Positions 17,050-26,475 of a DNA stretch of 64,000 bases are shown here, piece after piece; the first letter of the stretch is position 1; the number at the start of each line of letters is the position of its first letter. The notes under the pieces were generated by a model, which ran no database searches, was not told where the DNA came from, and saw only the letters and a program-made list of their open reading frames with translations. This DNA is from Archaeoglobales archaeon (GTDB lineage Archaea; Halobacteriota; Archaeoglobi; Archaeoglobales; Archaeoglobaceae): contig JARQZL010000056.1 of assembly GCA_029984855.1 (NCBI GenBank), forward strand, positions 34,237 through 98,236, given 5' to 3'. A program made the position numbers and the translations under genes.

Positions 17050-18708
17050 ATGAACGAAATTTCTGTCCTGATTGGTGGTAAGGCCGGCGAAGGTATCAGA
17101 AATGCAGCCCTGCTTACAGCAAGGTGTCTTAGCAGATATGGATACGAAATATTCACGTATGACGACTATCCATCGTTGATACGGGGTGGACACAACTTTT
17201 CAATTGTGAGAGCCTCCAAAAAAAGAATTGGAGCCAGTAGGAGGAACGTGGACATCATGGTAGCGTTCAACATGGATACAGTAAAAAAGCATGTATGGCG
17301 ACTGAGAGATGGAATGCTAATCTACGACAGTGATTGCAAGGAGTTGAAAGATTATGCAGAGAATTCGGAGCACAGGAGTATTGGAATTCCATTTGAAAGT
17401 ATAGTTAAGCGTGTCTCAGGCATACCTGTGATGAAGAATACCGCTGCAATTGCTGCATTTGCGAAGATAGTTGGAATAGAGTGGGGGGTGGTGGAAGAAG
17501 TCATCAAAAAGTTCTTGAAGAGAAAGACCGAGAAAAACGTCGAAATTGCGAAAATCGCTTATGGCTCGGCTGAAACTGCAATGAATATAGAAAAACTGTC
17601 CGAAAATCCCCTGCCCGTTGCGAGCGGTAACGAAGCGATAGCCCTCGGAGCCGTTTGTGCTGGCCTCGACGCTTACTATGCGTACCCTATGACTCCTTCA
17701 ACGAGCATACTCCACTACTTGGCTGCAAACAGTGAGGAGTTCAACATCGCAGTTGTTCATCCTGAAAATGAGATTGCTGTTATGCTTATGGCTCTCGGCT
17801 CTGCTTACGCCGGAGCGAAGACGATGGTCGCCACTTCAGGTGGAGGTTTTGCTCTCATGGTTGAAGGTTTGAGCCTTGCGGGGCAGAGTGAGACGCCGAT
17901 AACCATTGTGCTTTGCCAGAGGGCTGGCCCGAGTACAGGTGTGCCAACGTACACAATGCAGAGCTGCTTAGATTTCGTCATTGGTGCAGGTCATGGAGAT
18001 TTCCCGAGGTTTGTTGTAGCTCCGGGTGACGTGGATGAAGCTTTTTACTACACCTGGCTTGCAATGAAAATTGCCTGGAAGTTCCAGATACCCTCTATAG
18101 TCCTTTCTGATAAGAACCTCAGTGAAGGTATGTACACTCTTCATGAGGAAAAATGCATTATAGATGACATCAAGCCAAAACTGTGGGATGGCAGGGGGGA
18201 ATACAGGCGTTATAAGATAACAGAAAATGGAGTTTCTCCTCTTGCTTTTCCTGGAGGGGATGCTATTGTTAAGGCCACGAGCTACGAGCACGACGAATAC
18301 GGGATAACCGCTGAAGAGGCGGACAAGGTTAAAGCAATGCAGGAAAAGAGGTGGAGAAAGAGAGCAGCTCTTGTAGAGGAGTTGAAGAGGTTTACAGGGT
18401 ACAAAGAAGCTGGAAGTGGAGAGACTGCCATCGTTACATGGGGTTCCACGAAGGGCGCATGCAGAGAGGTTGCAGAAAATCTTGGCCTTAAGTACATCCA
18501 GCCCATAATTCTTGAACCTCTTCCGGACATGAAGAAGGCATTTGAAGGAGTTGAGAACAGCATATGTGTTGAACTCAACACTTCCGGACAGCTTGCAAAG
18601 CTCCTGAGGTGTAACGGCTATAGAGTGGATAACACCGTACTGAAGTACGACGGCAGACCGTTTGAAGTTGAAGAACTCGAGGAAAGAATTGCAGCGATTG
18701 TGAGGTGA
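17050..18708 (+). CDS. 2-oxoacid:acceptor (ferredoxin) oxidoreductase, fused gamma/alpha subunit
   Basis: GGKAGEGIRNAALLTARCLSRYGYEIFTYDDYPSLIRGGHNFS; GNEAIALGAVCAGLDAYYAYPMTPSTSILHYLA. Confidence 0.92.
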   Translation: MNEISVLIGGKAGEGIRNAALLTARCLSRYGYEIFTYDDYPSLIRGGHNFSIVRASKKRIGASRRNVDIMVAFNMDTVKKHVWRLRDGMLIYDSDCKELKDYAENSEHRSIGIPFESIVKRVSGIPVMKNTAAIAAFAKIVGIEWGVVEEVIKKFLKRKTEKNVEIAKIAYGSAETAMNIEKLSENPLPVASGNEAIALGAVCAGLDAYYAYPMTPSTSILHYLAANSEEFNIAVVHPENEIAVMLMALGSAYAGAKTMVATSGGGFALMVEGLSLAGQSETPITIVLCQRAGPSTGVPTYTMQSCLDFVIGAGHGDFPRFVVAPGDVDEAFYYTWLAMKIAWKFQIPSIVLSDKNLSEGMYTLHEEKCIIDDIKPKLWDGRGEYRRYKITENGVSPLAFPGGDAIVKATSYEHDEYGITAEEADKVKAMQEKRWRKRAALVEELKRFTGYKEAGSGETAIVTWGSTKGACREVAENLGLKYIQPIILEPLPDMKKAFEGVENSICVELNTSGQLAKLLRCNGYRVDNTVLKYDGRPFEVEELEERIAAIVR

Positions 18709-18713
18709 TCTGA

Positions 18714-19547
18714 ATGAATAAGCTTTCCACGTATGCGGAAATAACCTGGTGCCCTGGCTGCGGAAACTTCGGAATTCTCAACGCTGTAAAAAAGGTCTTC
18801 TCGGAGCTTGACACAAAGAAGCTCGTGATGGTGACCGGAATTGGATGTCATGGTAAAATTGCAGACTACATCAACGTTAACAGCTTCTACACCATCCATG
18901 GCAGAACGCCAGCAACAGCGACTGGAATAAAGCTCGGGAACCCTGAGCTAACGGTTGTGGGCTTTGCCGGCGATGGGGATGCTTATGGAGAGGGCTTAGA
19001 ACACCTGCTATTTGCTGCGAAGAGGAATATCGACATAACAATGGTCATTCACAACAACAGGGTTTACGGCCTTACTACAGGCCAGTTCACACCAACGAGC
19101 CCCGCAGGATTTAAGGGCAAATCAACTCCAAGAGGCTCACCTGAGGAACCATTCAATCCGCTGTTGCTCGCCTTTTGTGCTGGTGCGACGTTCATTGCCA
19201 GATGCTACTCTGCAAAATCGAAAAATCTCGCATCCGTGTTGAGGGAAGCAATCAATCACAGAGGCTTCTCATTCGTTGACGTTCTCCAGCCGTGCTACAC
19301 GTTCTTCAACACGTACGACTTCTATAACGAGAGAGTTTACGAACTCGAAGACCACAATCCCAGCGATAGAGAGGAGGCGGAGAAGAGGATAAAGGAATGG
19401 AACTACGACTCCGATGGCAGGATACCGATAGGCATATTTTACAGGGAATCAAAGCCCACCTTCGATGAACTCGTTCTCAAAGGGCTAAATCCATCTAAAA
19501 GAGAAGCCAGATTCAATGTTAAGTGCTTCCTGGACAGGATGATCTAA
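18714..19547 (+). CDS. 2-oxoacid:acceptor (ferredoxin) oxidoreductase, beta (TPP) subunit
   Basis: TWCPGCGNFGILNAVKKVF, GIGCHGKIADYINVNSFYTIHGRTPATATGIKL, GFAGDGDAYGEGLEH. Confidence 0.93.
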   Translation: MNKLSTYAEITWCPGCGNFGILNAVKKVFSELDTKKLVMVTGIGCHGKIADYINVNSFYTIHGRTPATATGIKLGNPELTVVGFAGDGDAYGEGLEHLLFAAKRNIDITMVIHNNRVYGLTTGQFTPTSPAGFKGKSTPRGSPEEPFNPLLLAFCAGATFIARCYSAKSKNLASVLREAINHRGFSFVDVLQPCYTFFNTYDFYNERVYELEDHNPSDREEAEKRIKEWNYDSDGRIPIGIFYRESKPTFDELVLKGLNPSKREARFNVKCFLDRMI

Positions 19548-19591
19548 TCTTATTATTTTTTATGCTTGACATCAGAAGAAACCTCAGGATA

Positions 19592-20791
19592 TCAGCTTAA
19601 AAACGGCAGAACTGCAAATACCTCTGCATCTGCCACCATGTTATCTATAACTGCATACTCGTTGGGTTGATGTGCCATTCCGTCAACCGTGCTCCACACC
19701 ACGGCGGGAAAGCCAGCTTTTCTGAAGAAGGCTGCACATGTATTGCCACCTACACCAAAAACAGACGGCTTAATACCTCTCGAAATTTCTATGGCCTTTG
19801 AAAGCAGTATGACAGGAAGGCCATCTTCAGGTGTTGGAGGTGAGTACTCCTTCTGAACAACTTCAACGTCAATCTTTACATTTCCCTCATACCTCTTTTT
19901 CACTTCCTCTACAGTCCTTAGAACGTCATTTATGTCATAGTCCGGTAGAATCCGGCAGTCCATATAGCTGACATCCAGACCAGGAATCGTATTGATGTTG
20001 TCAACATTCGCCTCTCTTTTCGTTGGCTCAAATGTCGAAATAGGTGGTTGAAACAGCTCATTTCTTGCATTGAACCTCATGTGGAGCTCTTTATCGAGAT
20101 CGAGCAGGAACTTCATAGCATGTTTTGATGCGTTCACTGCTATATGAGGCATGCTCGCATGAGCCTGCTTGCCATGAACTGTGAATTTCAACCACAGAAT
20201 GCTTTTTTCTGCTATCTCAATCATGCTGCCATCCCTGCTGCCGGCATCCGGCACAACGAATACGTCATCGTTCCTGAATATCTTCTGCTTGAGCAGGTAC
20301 TGTATCCCGTACCTGCTTCCGGTCTCTTCATCACTGACAAAGGCAAGGCATAGCGTATACTCTGGCTTATCCAGCTCCATGATTGCCTTCGCCGCAAAAA
20401 GAGATGCTACGAGGGACTGCCCGTTATCCTCACTTCCCCTTCCATATATCCTGCCATCTTTCACCACACCTTCAAACGGCGGAGTATTCCAGAGCTTTAA
20501 ATCTCCCTCCGGAACGACATCCATGTGTGTGATTATCCAGACTCTTCTGTCCTTCTTCCCCTTCAGCTTTGCTACGATGTTTGGCCTGATATCTCCTTTT
20601 GCTCTTTCATCGGGGGCATCATATCTTTCGACTTCAAAACCGCCGAGGAGTTTCATCAGATATTCAGCTTTATCCAGTTCACCCTCCCCGCCGCTCTCAG
20701 GGCCTATAGCTTTTATCCTTATCAGGTCACAGAGGGTTTTTACCATTTCACCCCTGTACTCCTCAATAACTTCGTGAATCCGCTCCATCAT
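19592..20791 (-). CDS. M20 family metallopeptidase/deacylase
   Basis: WIITHMDVVPEGDLKLWNTPPFEGVVKDGRIYGRGSEDNGQSLVASLFA...FVSDEETGSRYGIQYLL. Confidence 0.9.
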   Translation of the reverse strand: MMERIHEVIEEYRGEMVKTLCDLIRIKAIGPESGGEGELDKAEYLMKLLGGFEVERYDAPDERAKGDIRPNIVAKLKGKKDRRVWIITHMDVVPEGDLKLWNTPPFEGVVKDGRIYGRGSEDNGQSLVASLFAAKAIMELDKPEYTLCLAFVSDEETGSRYGIQYLLKQKIFRNDDVFVVPDAGSRDGSMIEIAEKSILWLKFTVHGKQAHASMPHIAVNASKHAMKFLLDLDKELHMRFNARNELFQPPISTFEPTKREANVDNINTIPGLDVSYMDCRILPDYDINDVLRTVEEVKKRYEGNVKIDVEVVQKEYSPPTPEDGLPVILLSKAIEISRGIKPSVFGVGGNTCAAFFRKAGFPAVVWSTVDGMAHQPNEYAVIDNMVADAEVFAVLPFLS

Positions 20792-21270
20792 GAGAGCAAC
20801 TCATCAACTTTTTTGCTCAGCTCCTCAACCATTTTAAGTGTCTCTCCATCTGCTGCCTCTTTTCTCAACACGTCCAGCTCTGCTCTTACAGGGGCGAGAG
20901 CTTTAAATTTGTCATCTCTGTTCTCAGACTCTTCAACCACTTTTCTCAGAATTGCAAGTTTCTTTCTTGAAATAAAATCTTTTTCAAGCTCATTTTTAAG
21001 CTTTTTCAGCATTTCTGCTATCTTTCTTCCATCCTCGGTAAACTTCACAACCCTTATTCTTCCCCTGAACTCGCTCTCTATCAAAGCACTCTCCTCAAAT
21101 TCACTCAGAACCTTGGATATGTAACTGTATGGAGAACCAACTTCCTTGGATATTCCAAGAGGATAGGCATCATCTCCACTCTCTTCAGCCTCCAGTATTT
21201 TAAGCATTATTTCTACCGTCTTCTCGTGCAGGAACATTTTCTCCAGACTCAATTTTAGCACCTCCCTCAT
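20788..21270 (-). CDS. Winged-helix/coiled-coil regulator-like protein
   Basis: LGISKEVGSPYSYISKVLSEFEESALIESEFRGRIRVVKFTEDGRKIAEML; overlaps MscS upstream and the M20 gene downstream. Confidence 0.6.
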   Translation of the reverse strand: MREVLKLSLEKMFLHEKTVEIMLKILEAEESGDDAYPLGISKEVGSPYSYISKVLSEFEESALIESEFRGRIRVVKFTEDGRKIAEMLKKLKNELEKDFISRKKLAILRKVVEESENRDDKFKALAPVRAELDVLRKEAADGETLKMVEELSKKVDELLS

Positions 21271-22060
21271 TCGCAAACCAGACAACCCTCTGCGGGAAGG
21301 GAATTTCAATCCCCTCAGCTTCGAGGGCCTTTTTTATCTTCCAGAGGAGCTCCATCTTCACACTGTACCATACTGCAGATGGAGCCCAGATTCTCACAAC
21401 TATATTAACGCTACTATCCCCAAGCGAGTCAACAAATATTGCTGGTTCTGGATTTCGAAGAGCAAATGGATGCTCGTCTACTATCCTTCTTATAATCTCT
21501 ATTGCTCTCTCTGCGTCGCTTGAATAGCTGATTCCAACTGTATACTCAAATCTCCTTGCAACATTTGCAACGTAGTTGATTATGTTTGATGTAAAAACTC
21601 TTTCATTTGGCACTCTGATGTACACCCCATCGTACGTCCTCACTATTGTTGAAAGAATATGCACGTCTTCAACAAATCCTGCTATATCTCCCACACTTAT
21701 CTGGTCTCCAATCCGTATTGGTCTCTCTATCATCAGGAAAAGCCCTGAAACAAGGTTGGAAACGACGCTCTGGCTGGCAAAACCTATGACTAAACCGGCG
21801 ATGCCTCCAGCAACCAGCAGGCCAGAGAGGTTAATTCCGAGATGTGGTAGGGCGGATACAACAGCGATTGCAATTATACCATAGTATATTATTTTTAACA
21901 GTATATCGAGCTCGCTTCTGGGTATCTTATCGCTTAATGCTTTTTTGAGGTTGAGTCTTACCGCTCTGGCAACAACAACAGCGGTGAGAACAACAACTGT
22001 GAATATTAAAACATCCCAAACTGTTATATTGTTGTAGAGTGTATAGCTCAGCACATCCAT
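21200..22060 (-). CDS. MscS-family mechanosensitive channel
   Basis: GLLVAGGIAGLVIGFASQSVVSNLVSGLFLMIERPIRIGDQISVGDIAGFVEDVHILSTIVRTYDGVYIRVPNERVF. Confidence 0.93.
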   Translation of the reverse strand: MDVLSYTLYNNITVWDVLIFTVVVLTAVVVARAVRLNLKKALSDKIPRSELDILLKIIYYGIIAIAVVSALPHLGINLSGLLVAGGIAGLVIGFASQSVVSNLVSGLFLMIERPIRIGDQISVGDIAGFVEDVHILSTIVRTYDGVYIRVPNERVFTSNIINYVANVARRFEYTVGISYSSDAERAIEIIRRIVDEHPFALRNPEPAIFVDSLGDSSVNIVVRIWAPSAVWYSVKMELLWKIKKALEAEGIEIPFPQRVVWFANEGGAKIESGENVPAREDGRNNA

Positions 22061-22759
22061 CTAAAACCCCCACTCCATCAAAAGTGCCTTTCTTTCAATC
22101 AGCAGCTTTCTGGCAACATAAAGCTCTATTGCCTTCTGCATTTCACTTTTCAGCGGACGGTCGATGAAAGATGTCTCAGCTACATTTCTGTTTATTACCC
22201 TCATTTCTGCGGTCATAGAAACAACATCGCCGTAGTATATCTTCATGGAGTAGCCATCAAAGACAGTTCTTCTTATCTCAGCCCATTCCTCGTCATCATT
22301 TTTTATTTTCAGAGAAATTATGCCCTCTTTCAGAGGGTCAGTCTCAGGCATTTCTGTATAAACATCGCTTTCATAGCTCCGGCATATCAGCCCCGACTTC
22401 GGATCTCCGTACAGCGTGTACTTTGGCCTGGTTAGCGTGAATATATCGATGGGGCCGGTCGCTCTTCCTTTTACAAAGACTCCAATCTCAATTGGGAACT
22501 TGATGAAGACTTTTGCAGTGTTGCCAGGCTCGAGCAGGAGCGGTTTTAGGAACTCAATGGAGAGGTAGCTTGTAACCTCTTGTGGAAGGTTAACAGGCTC
22601 TACGGGATTGATTACGATACTTTTTCCACCGGAAATCCGCTTTTCAACCACTTTATTTCTGCAACTCCGGCGATAGACATCGCTGCACTCTATTCTGAGC
22701 TCATCACTGGAATACGAGAAGCCGTAGCTTTGCTCACCGTATAGTGTTTGATTAGACAT
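22061..22759 (-). CDS. DUF432-like protein
   Basis: YGEQSYGFSYSSDELRIECSDVYRR...LEPGNTAKVFIKFPIEIGVFVKGRATGPIDIFTLTRPKYTLYGDPKSGLICRSYESDVYTEMP; directly abuts mscS. Confidence 0.65.
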   Translation of the reverse strand: MSNQTLYGEQSYGFSYSSDELRIECSDVYRRSCRNKVVEKRISGGKSIVINPVEPVNLPQEVTSYLSIEFLKPLLLEPGNTAKVFIKFPIEIGVFVKGRATGPIDIFTLTRPKYTLYGDPKSGLICRSYESDVYTEMPETDPLKEGIISLKIKNDDEEWAEIRRTVFDGYSMKIYYGDVVSMTAEMRVINRNVAETSFIDRPLKSEMQKAIELYVARKLLIERKALLMEWGF

Positions 22760-22929
22760 TCAATTAGGAATGAATAATAAAGGGATAAAAAATTTGGGGT
22801 TGTGTATGATGATGTTTTTTGGAGGAAAATATTTCCGGGATATTCTACCGTACCCTGATAAAAATTGTCATCTTGATAGGTGGTACAAGACATTATGCTG
22901 AAAATATACTGAAAAGAAATGGGATGGTT

Positions 22930-23211
22930 AGGACAGATTAAATACGGCGATCTTAAAAGTAGGTGGTGGGAGCAATCGATGAAAACAGGATAGAGATCGC
23001 CCCAAGAACGTCTCTGATATTGTATCGACCGTGCCAGCATCAACCGGTTGGATTTTACCATTACAGCCAATTTGAGTCCAGAGAATCGACAAACAAACCA
23101 CAGCTCGTAATAACATATACAACTCCATCGCCACCTGCACCAATCCCGGAATTGACGCCACTGGGGTTGTTAACAGTTAACAGCCGCACTGCAGCTTGCC
23201 CTATATCTTAG
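22930..23211 (+). pseudogene. Decayed C-terminal fragment of a DNRLRE-domain-like surface protein
   Basis: RLNTAILKVGGGSNR / NVSDIVSTVPASTGWILPLQPI* / GFYHYSQFESRESTNKPQLVITYTTPSPPAPIPELTPLGLL distributed over different frames. Confidence 0.5.
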
Positions 23212-23243
23212 AAAAATTTAATAATTATAAATTTTTACAAAAA

Positions 23244-24395
23244 TCAAAGCATGAGATTAAGTAAAGGGATGAGGGGGACTGCCATCTTCAGTTTGAGCGG
23301 AACTCTGCTGCGCAAAATCATACTCATATCCCTGTTACCAATCAAAGCGAAGTACCTCACAAGTCTTTTATCGTTATCAGATATCCTGTCCCACATGCTC
23401 TTTATGAAGTAGCTTCTTTCCATAACCCTGAATAATGCATTTCTCCACAACTCTTCGTACTCTTCAAGGCCGTTTTTGCCCTCAAGGTAACCGCTTATGA
23501 CCCTTCCTGCTATATCTCCTGCTATCATCGACGTGGGAATTCCAGCCCCGACATGGCTCAAAATCATGCTTGCGGAATCGCCTGTAAAAATTACGTTCCC
23601 GTAAATCGTTTTTTCGATGGGCAGGCTTACAGGAACGACTGCGCCTATTTTACCGATAATTTCTGATTTTTTGAGGAAACATGAGCTGTAGGGGAACTCT
23701 TTTACGAAGGTGTCGAGGGCTTGGTGTATGTTTATCCCCACAGCCTTCGCAAACTTCTGTCTTAATCCAACACCAACGTTTGCAATTCCGTCACCCTTTG
23801 GTATGATCCACGCATATCCGCCTGGGGCTATTCTGTTGCCGACGTACATGTAAACTGTATCCTCATCACACTCAACATCTTTCATCACGTACTGCTTCGC
23901 AGAAGCAAGCTCGTAATTCCATACGCCGAGCCTTTTTGCTATTTTCGAGTTCGCCCCATCGCTTGCCACTACAACCTTTGCAGTCATTTCTTCTCCGTTT
24001 GCAAGCTTTACTGTACTGTCTCTGAAATCAGAAACTCTTGAGTTGAGCATGAGTTTGTGGCCGGACTCCGCCGCAACTGTCTGTATGAACTTGTCCCTCT
24101 GCAACACATGCATCTCAAAATCGACAGTGTAAGTCTTGCCGTTTGGGAGTACGAACGCAAAGGCTTTCGTTTTATTGCTCTCGAAACGCTTTGGGATATC
24201 GAAGAGTGAGTAATCTTCGAGATCGGGCAGCAGCTCTTTCATCTCCTCCTTTGTCGGAATGATTTCTCCACATTCAACGGGATAACCGGGTTTCTGCCTC
24301 TTGTCAATTCCCACCACATTGAGCTTTTTGGATAAGCTTCTGAGAGCAAAAGCACCGGCAACACCGACACCTACGACAGCAACGTCAATGTTCAT
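23244..24395 (-). CDS. Geranylgeranyl reductase family FAD oxidoreductase
   Basis: MNIDVAVVGVGVAGAFALRSLSKKLNVVGIDKRQKPGYPVECGEIIP..., GGYAWIIPKGDGIANVGVG, FTGDSASMILSHVGAGIPTSMIAG. Confidence 0.88.
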   Translation of the reverse strand: MNIDVAVVGVGVAGAFALRSLSKKLNVVGIDKRQKPGYPVECGEIIPTKEEMKELLPDLEDYSLFDIPKRFESNKTKAFAFVLPNGKTYTVDFEMHVLQRDKFIQTVAAESGHKLMLNSRVSDFRDSTVKLANGEEMTAKVVVASDGANSKIAKRLGVWNYELASAKQYVMKDVECDEDTVYMYVGNRIAPGGYAWIIPKGDGIANVGVGLRQKFAKAVGINIHQALDTFVKEFPYSSCFLKKSEIIGKIGAVVPVSLPIEKTIYGNVIFTGDSASMILSHVGAGIPTSMIAGDIAGRVISGYLEGKNGLEEYEELWRNALFRVMERSYFIKSMWDRISDNDKRLVRYFALIGNRDMSMILRSRVPLKLKMAVPLIPLLNLML

Positions 24396-24525
24396 CGCCT
24401 AAGGGTCTGCAGGCGGTATATAAACGCTTACCTAATTTTGATTGTTGTATTTCTCATAGCTTTGGTATTGGGTTGTTGATTGGAGAAGTTACTTATCTTA
24501 TATTGTCTTCTTCCGGGCAGTGAAA

Positions 24526-24570
24526 CGCACAACGTGAGGCATGGCAAAGCCAGATACGCTTTGTTAGGCG
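24526..24570 (-). repeat. attC-like imperfect hairpin (speculative)
   Basis: Minus strand CGCCTAAC AAAGCGTATCTGGCTTTGCCATGCCTCAC GTTGTGCG; outer 8-bp stem with one mismatch and one G-T wobble, inner GGC-TTT-GCC hairpin; lies just 3' of the lysozyme-like ORF in cassette-like orientation. Confidence 0.3.
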
Positions 24571-24630
24571 AAGTGGTGTTTACAAATATCATGTCGGATC
24601 TCCGTATCAAAATTCTCTTCTCGACTCTCT

Positions 24631-26470
24631 TTAGAGGATGCCAGCATTACGTAAATGTCCATCGATTATCCTTCTATGCTCCTGCTCAACTTCTTGCCAG
24701 GCCTGATCAAACCCCTTTCGACTGCCGGTCTCAAAATACCTTCTATATGCTGCGGGACTCCTATGCCAGAGCCGGACTCCTCGGGCTGCATCGAGATCGC
24801 TCCCTCCTGCATTTATTATGCTTTTGTATATTTCTGCATACTGCAGTATTGGGATCTCTATTTCTTGACGAGCTGTGGCATCCCATGGCATCATCTTATC
24901 GGCTTGTTTTTCGGAAATCCCATATCGACTCCCAAACTTACGAGCAACGTATCTCCAGGTATCACGATTAAACTGAAACACACCCCATGCAGTAATAAGT
25001 TTCTTACCGTGTGGTCTTTCACTATGTGGTCTCGCATCAAATTTGTTCGCTGGACATCCAAATCTCCCACCACTCTCTGTTTGAGCAAGATGGGTCACAA
25101 CTCTTACAAAAGTATCTCCCAAACCTTGTTTTTGAGCAAAACTCTCAATATATGGTAAAGCTTCTCCAGCTCAACTCGTTTGCTTAGCATCTTTAGGGAG
25201 TCCCGGTGGACGTTTGTTCCCCCAGTGTGGACCGTATCTCTGATTGGGATCAACTTCATACTGAATATCTTCAGGTGTCACTTTTCCTTCTACTATGTCA
25301 TCCGGAAAATATATGACATCTACAGGTCGTAATAGCAGATACACATCAAAAAAAGCTTTTCTTGCATTGGTATACAAGTGATAAAGTTTCTTAAGAATTG
25401 AAGTGAGATCTCTCAAAGATTCTGCTGTTTGGTGTAGCAATTCGATATTGCATCTTTTTTCTGGGGGAGTTGGCGGCGGATATGGTGAACTTCCTGCTAT
25501 AGGCTTTGTTCCATCTCTCAATGATCTAATTAACGCTTCTACAAATACTTTAGCAACTTCATTAGATGCACCCTTAAGATGTTTGCAGCCCTCTTCTATA
25601 GTCTTTTTACTCATTTTTTTTGCATGAGCAAAAACAAAACGCTGTACAAAATAAAGTGTTGCAAAAGCTTCTGTTTTATCTTTTACTTTAGTAATAAGCT
25701 CTTCCTTATTTTTCACATTAGTATTTGCGGGGGAAATCTCTCCACCGATCATTTCTAAAAAATATTTACAACGTTTATCCCATTGATTTTCAAGATATTG
25801 ACTGAATAAATTTGGTAAAACAGGAGATTCTTTTGAGCTGCGAGGGAAATTAGGTTCACTAAGTACTCCCTTTGCTGAGCCAATTACGTATGCACAAACA
25901 TCACCTTCAAGGTTAATTGAAGCGCCATAATCGCTCTTTTTATTATCAAAGATAACTCTTACATTTGTATTTGGATTTTTAGACCGTTTGTATGCTAAGC
26001 ATGCTGCTCCACCTCCCAGATCACCTAACCATGTTACGATTTCTAGCGGTGTACCTCCAAAAAATGGGATATTTATTGTTTGAGTAACATAAGATAGACG
26101 AGTCTCAAGACCTATTAGCACATGCCCAATATCAATCTTTTTGGTATCGCTATAATAAACGTCTTGACAATTTTGAAGATCCTGAAAAAGTTTCTTACCA
26201 AATATCTCCAATATATCATTACCATTCAATGGGTCGTAAAAAGAACCTGTAAGAATTGTGAATGCAAGGTTTCGGACTCGACTTTTTTCTGCCTTATAGT
26301 CCTTGCTCCAAGGAGCACCATAATATAATCCTCGTAAGATCCTAATTCGGTCCTTAGGATCTTTGAATGAATTATCAATAAGTTTTTTCTCAGCTTCTTC
26401 AAGAAGTTCAATAAACTTTTGAAAGTTACAGGTGGGATTGCCCCCAATATAGTACCTCTTTGTGTTTCAT
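24631..26470 (-). pseudogene. Large protein with C-terminal lysozyme/transglycosylase-like domain, split by an in-frame TGA and by a 5' frameshift
   Basis: ORFs 25171-26229 and 24631-25122 are in the same frame, separated only by TGA at 25171-25173. Coding sequence extends 5' (YYIGGNPTCNFQKFIELLEEAEKKLIDNSFKDPKDRIRILRGLYYGAPWSKDYKAEKSRVRNLAFTILTGSFYDPLNGNDILEIFGKK...) to near an out-of-frame ATG at 26470. C-terminal domain: LAQTESGGRFGCPANKFDARPHSERPHGKKLITAWGVFQFNRDTWRYV. Confidence 0.7.
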
Positions 26471-26475
26471 ATCTT

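Noticed and set aside
20181-21124. Long plus-strand ORFs (198 and 199 aa)
   Set aside because: Antisense shadows of the M20 hydrolase and wHTH genes; Ser/Pro-rich, low-complexity composition typical of opposite-strand frames
24655-25158. Plus-strand 163-167 aa ORFs over the lysozyme-like gene
   Set aside because: Opposite-strand frames of the minus-strand ESGG/GVFQF domain; no protein-like features
25171-25173. TGA read as selenocysteine in the lysozyme-domain gene
   Set aside because: No sign of a SECIS-like context and the local sequence (KQTS*AGEALPY) does not look like a redox site; a nonsense mutation or gene boundary is simpler
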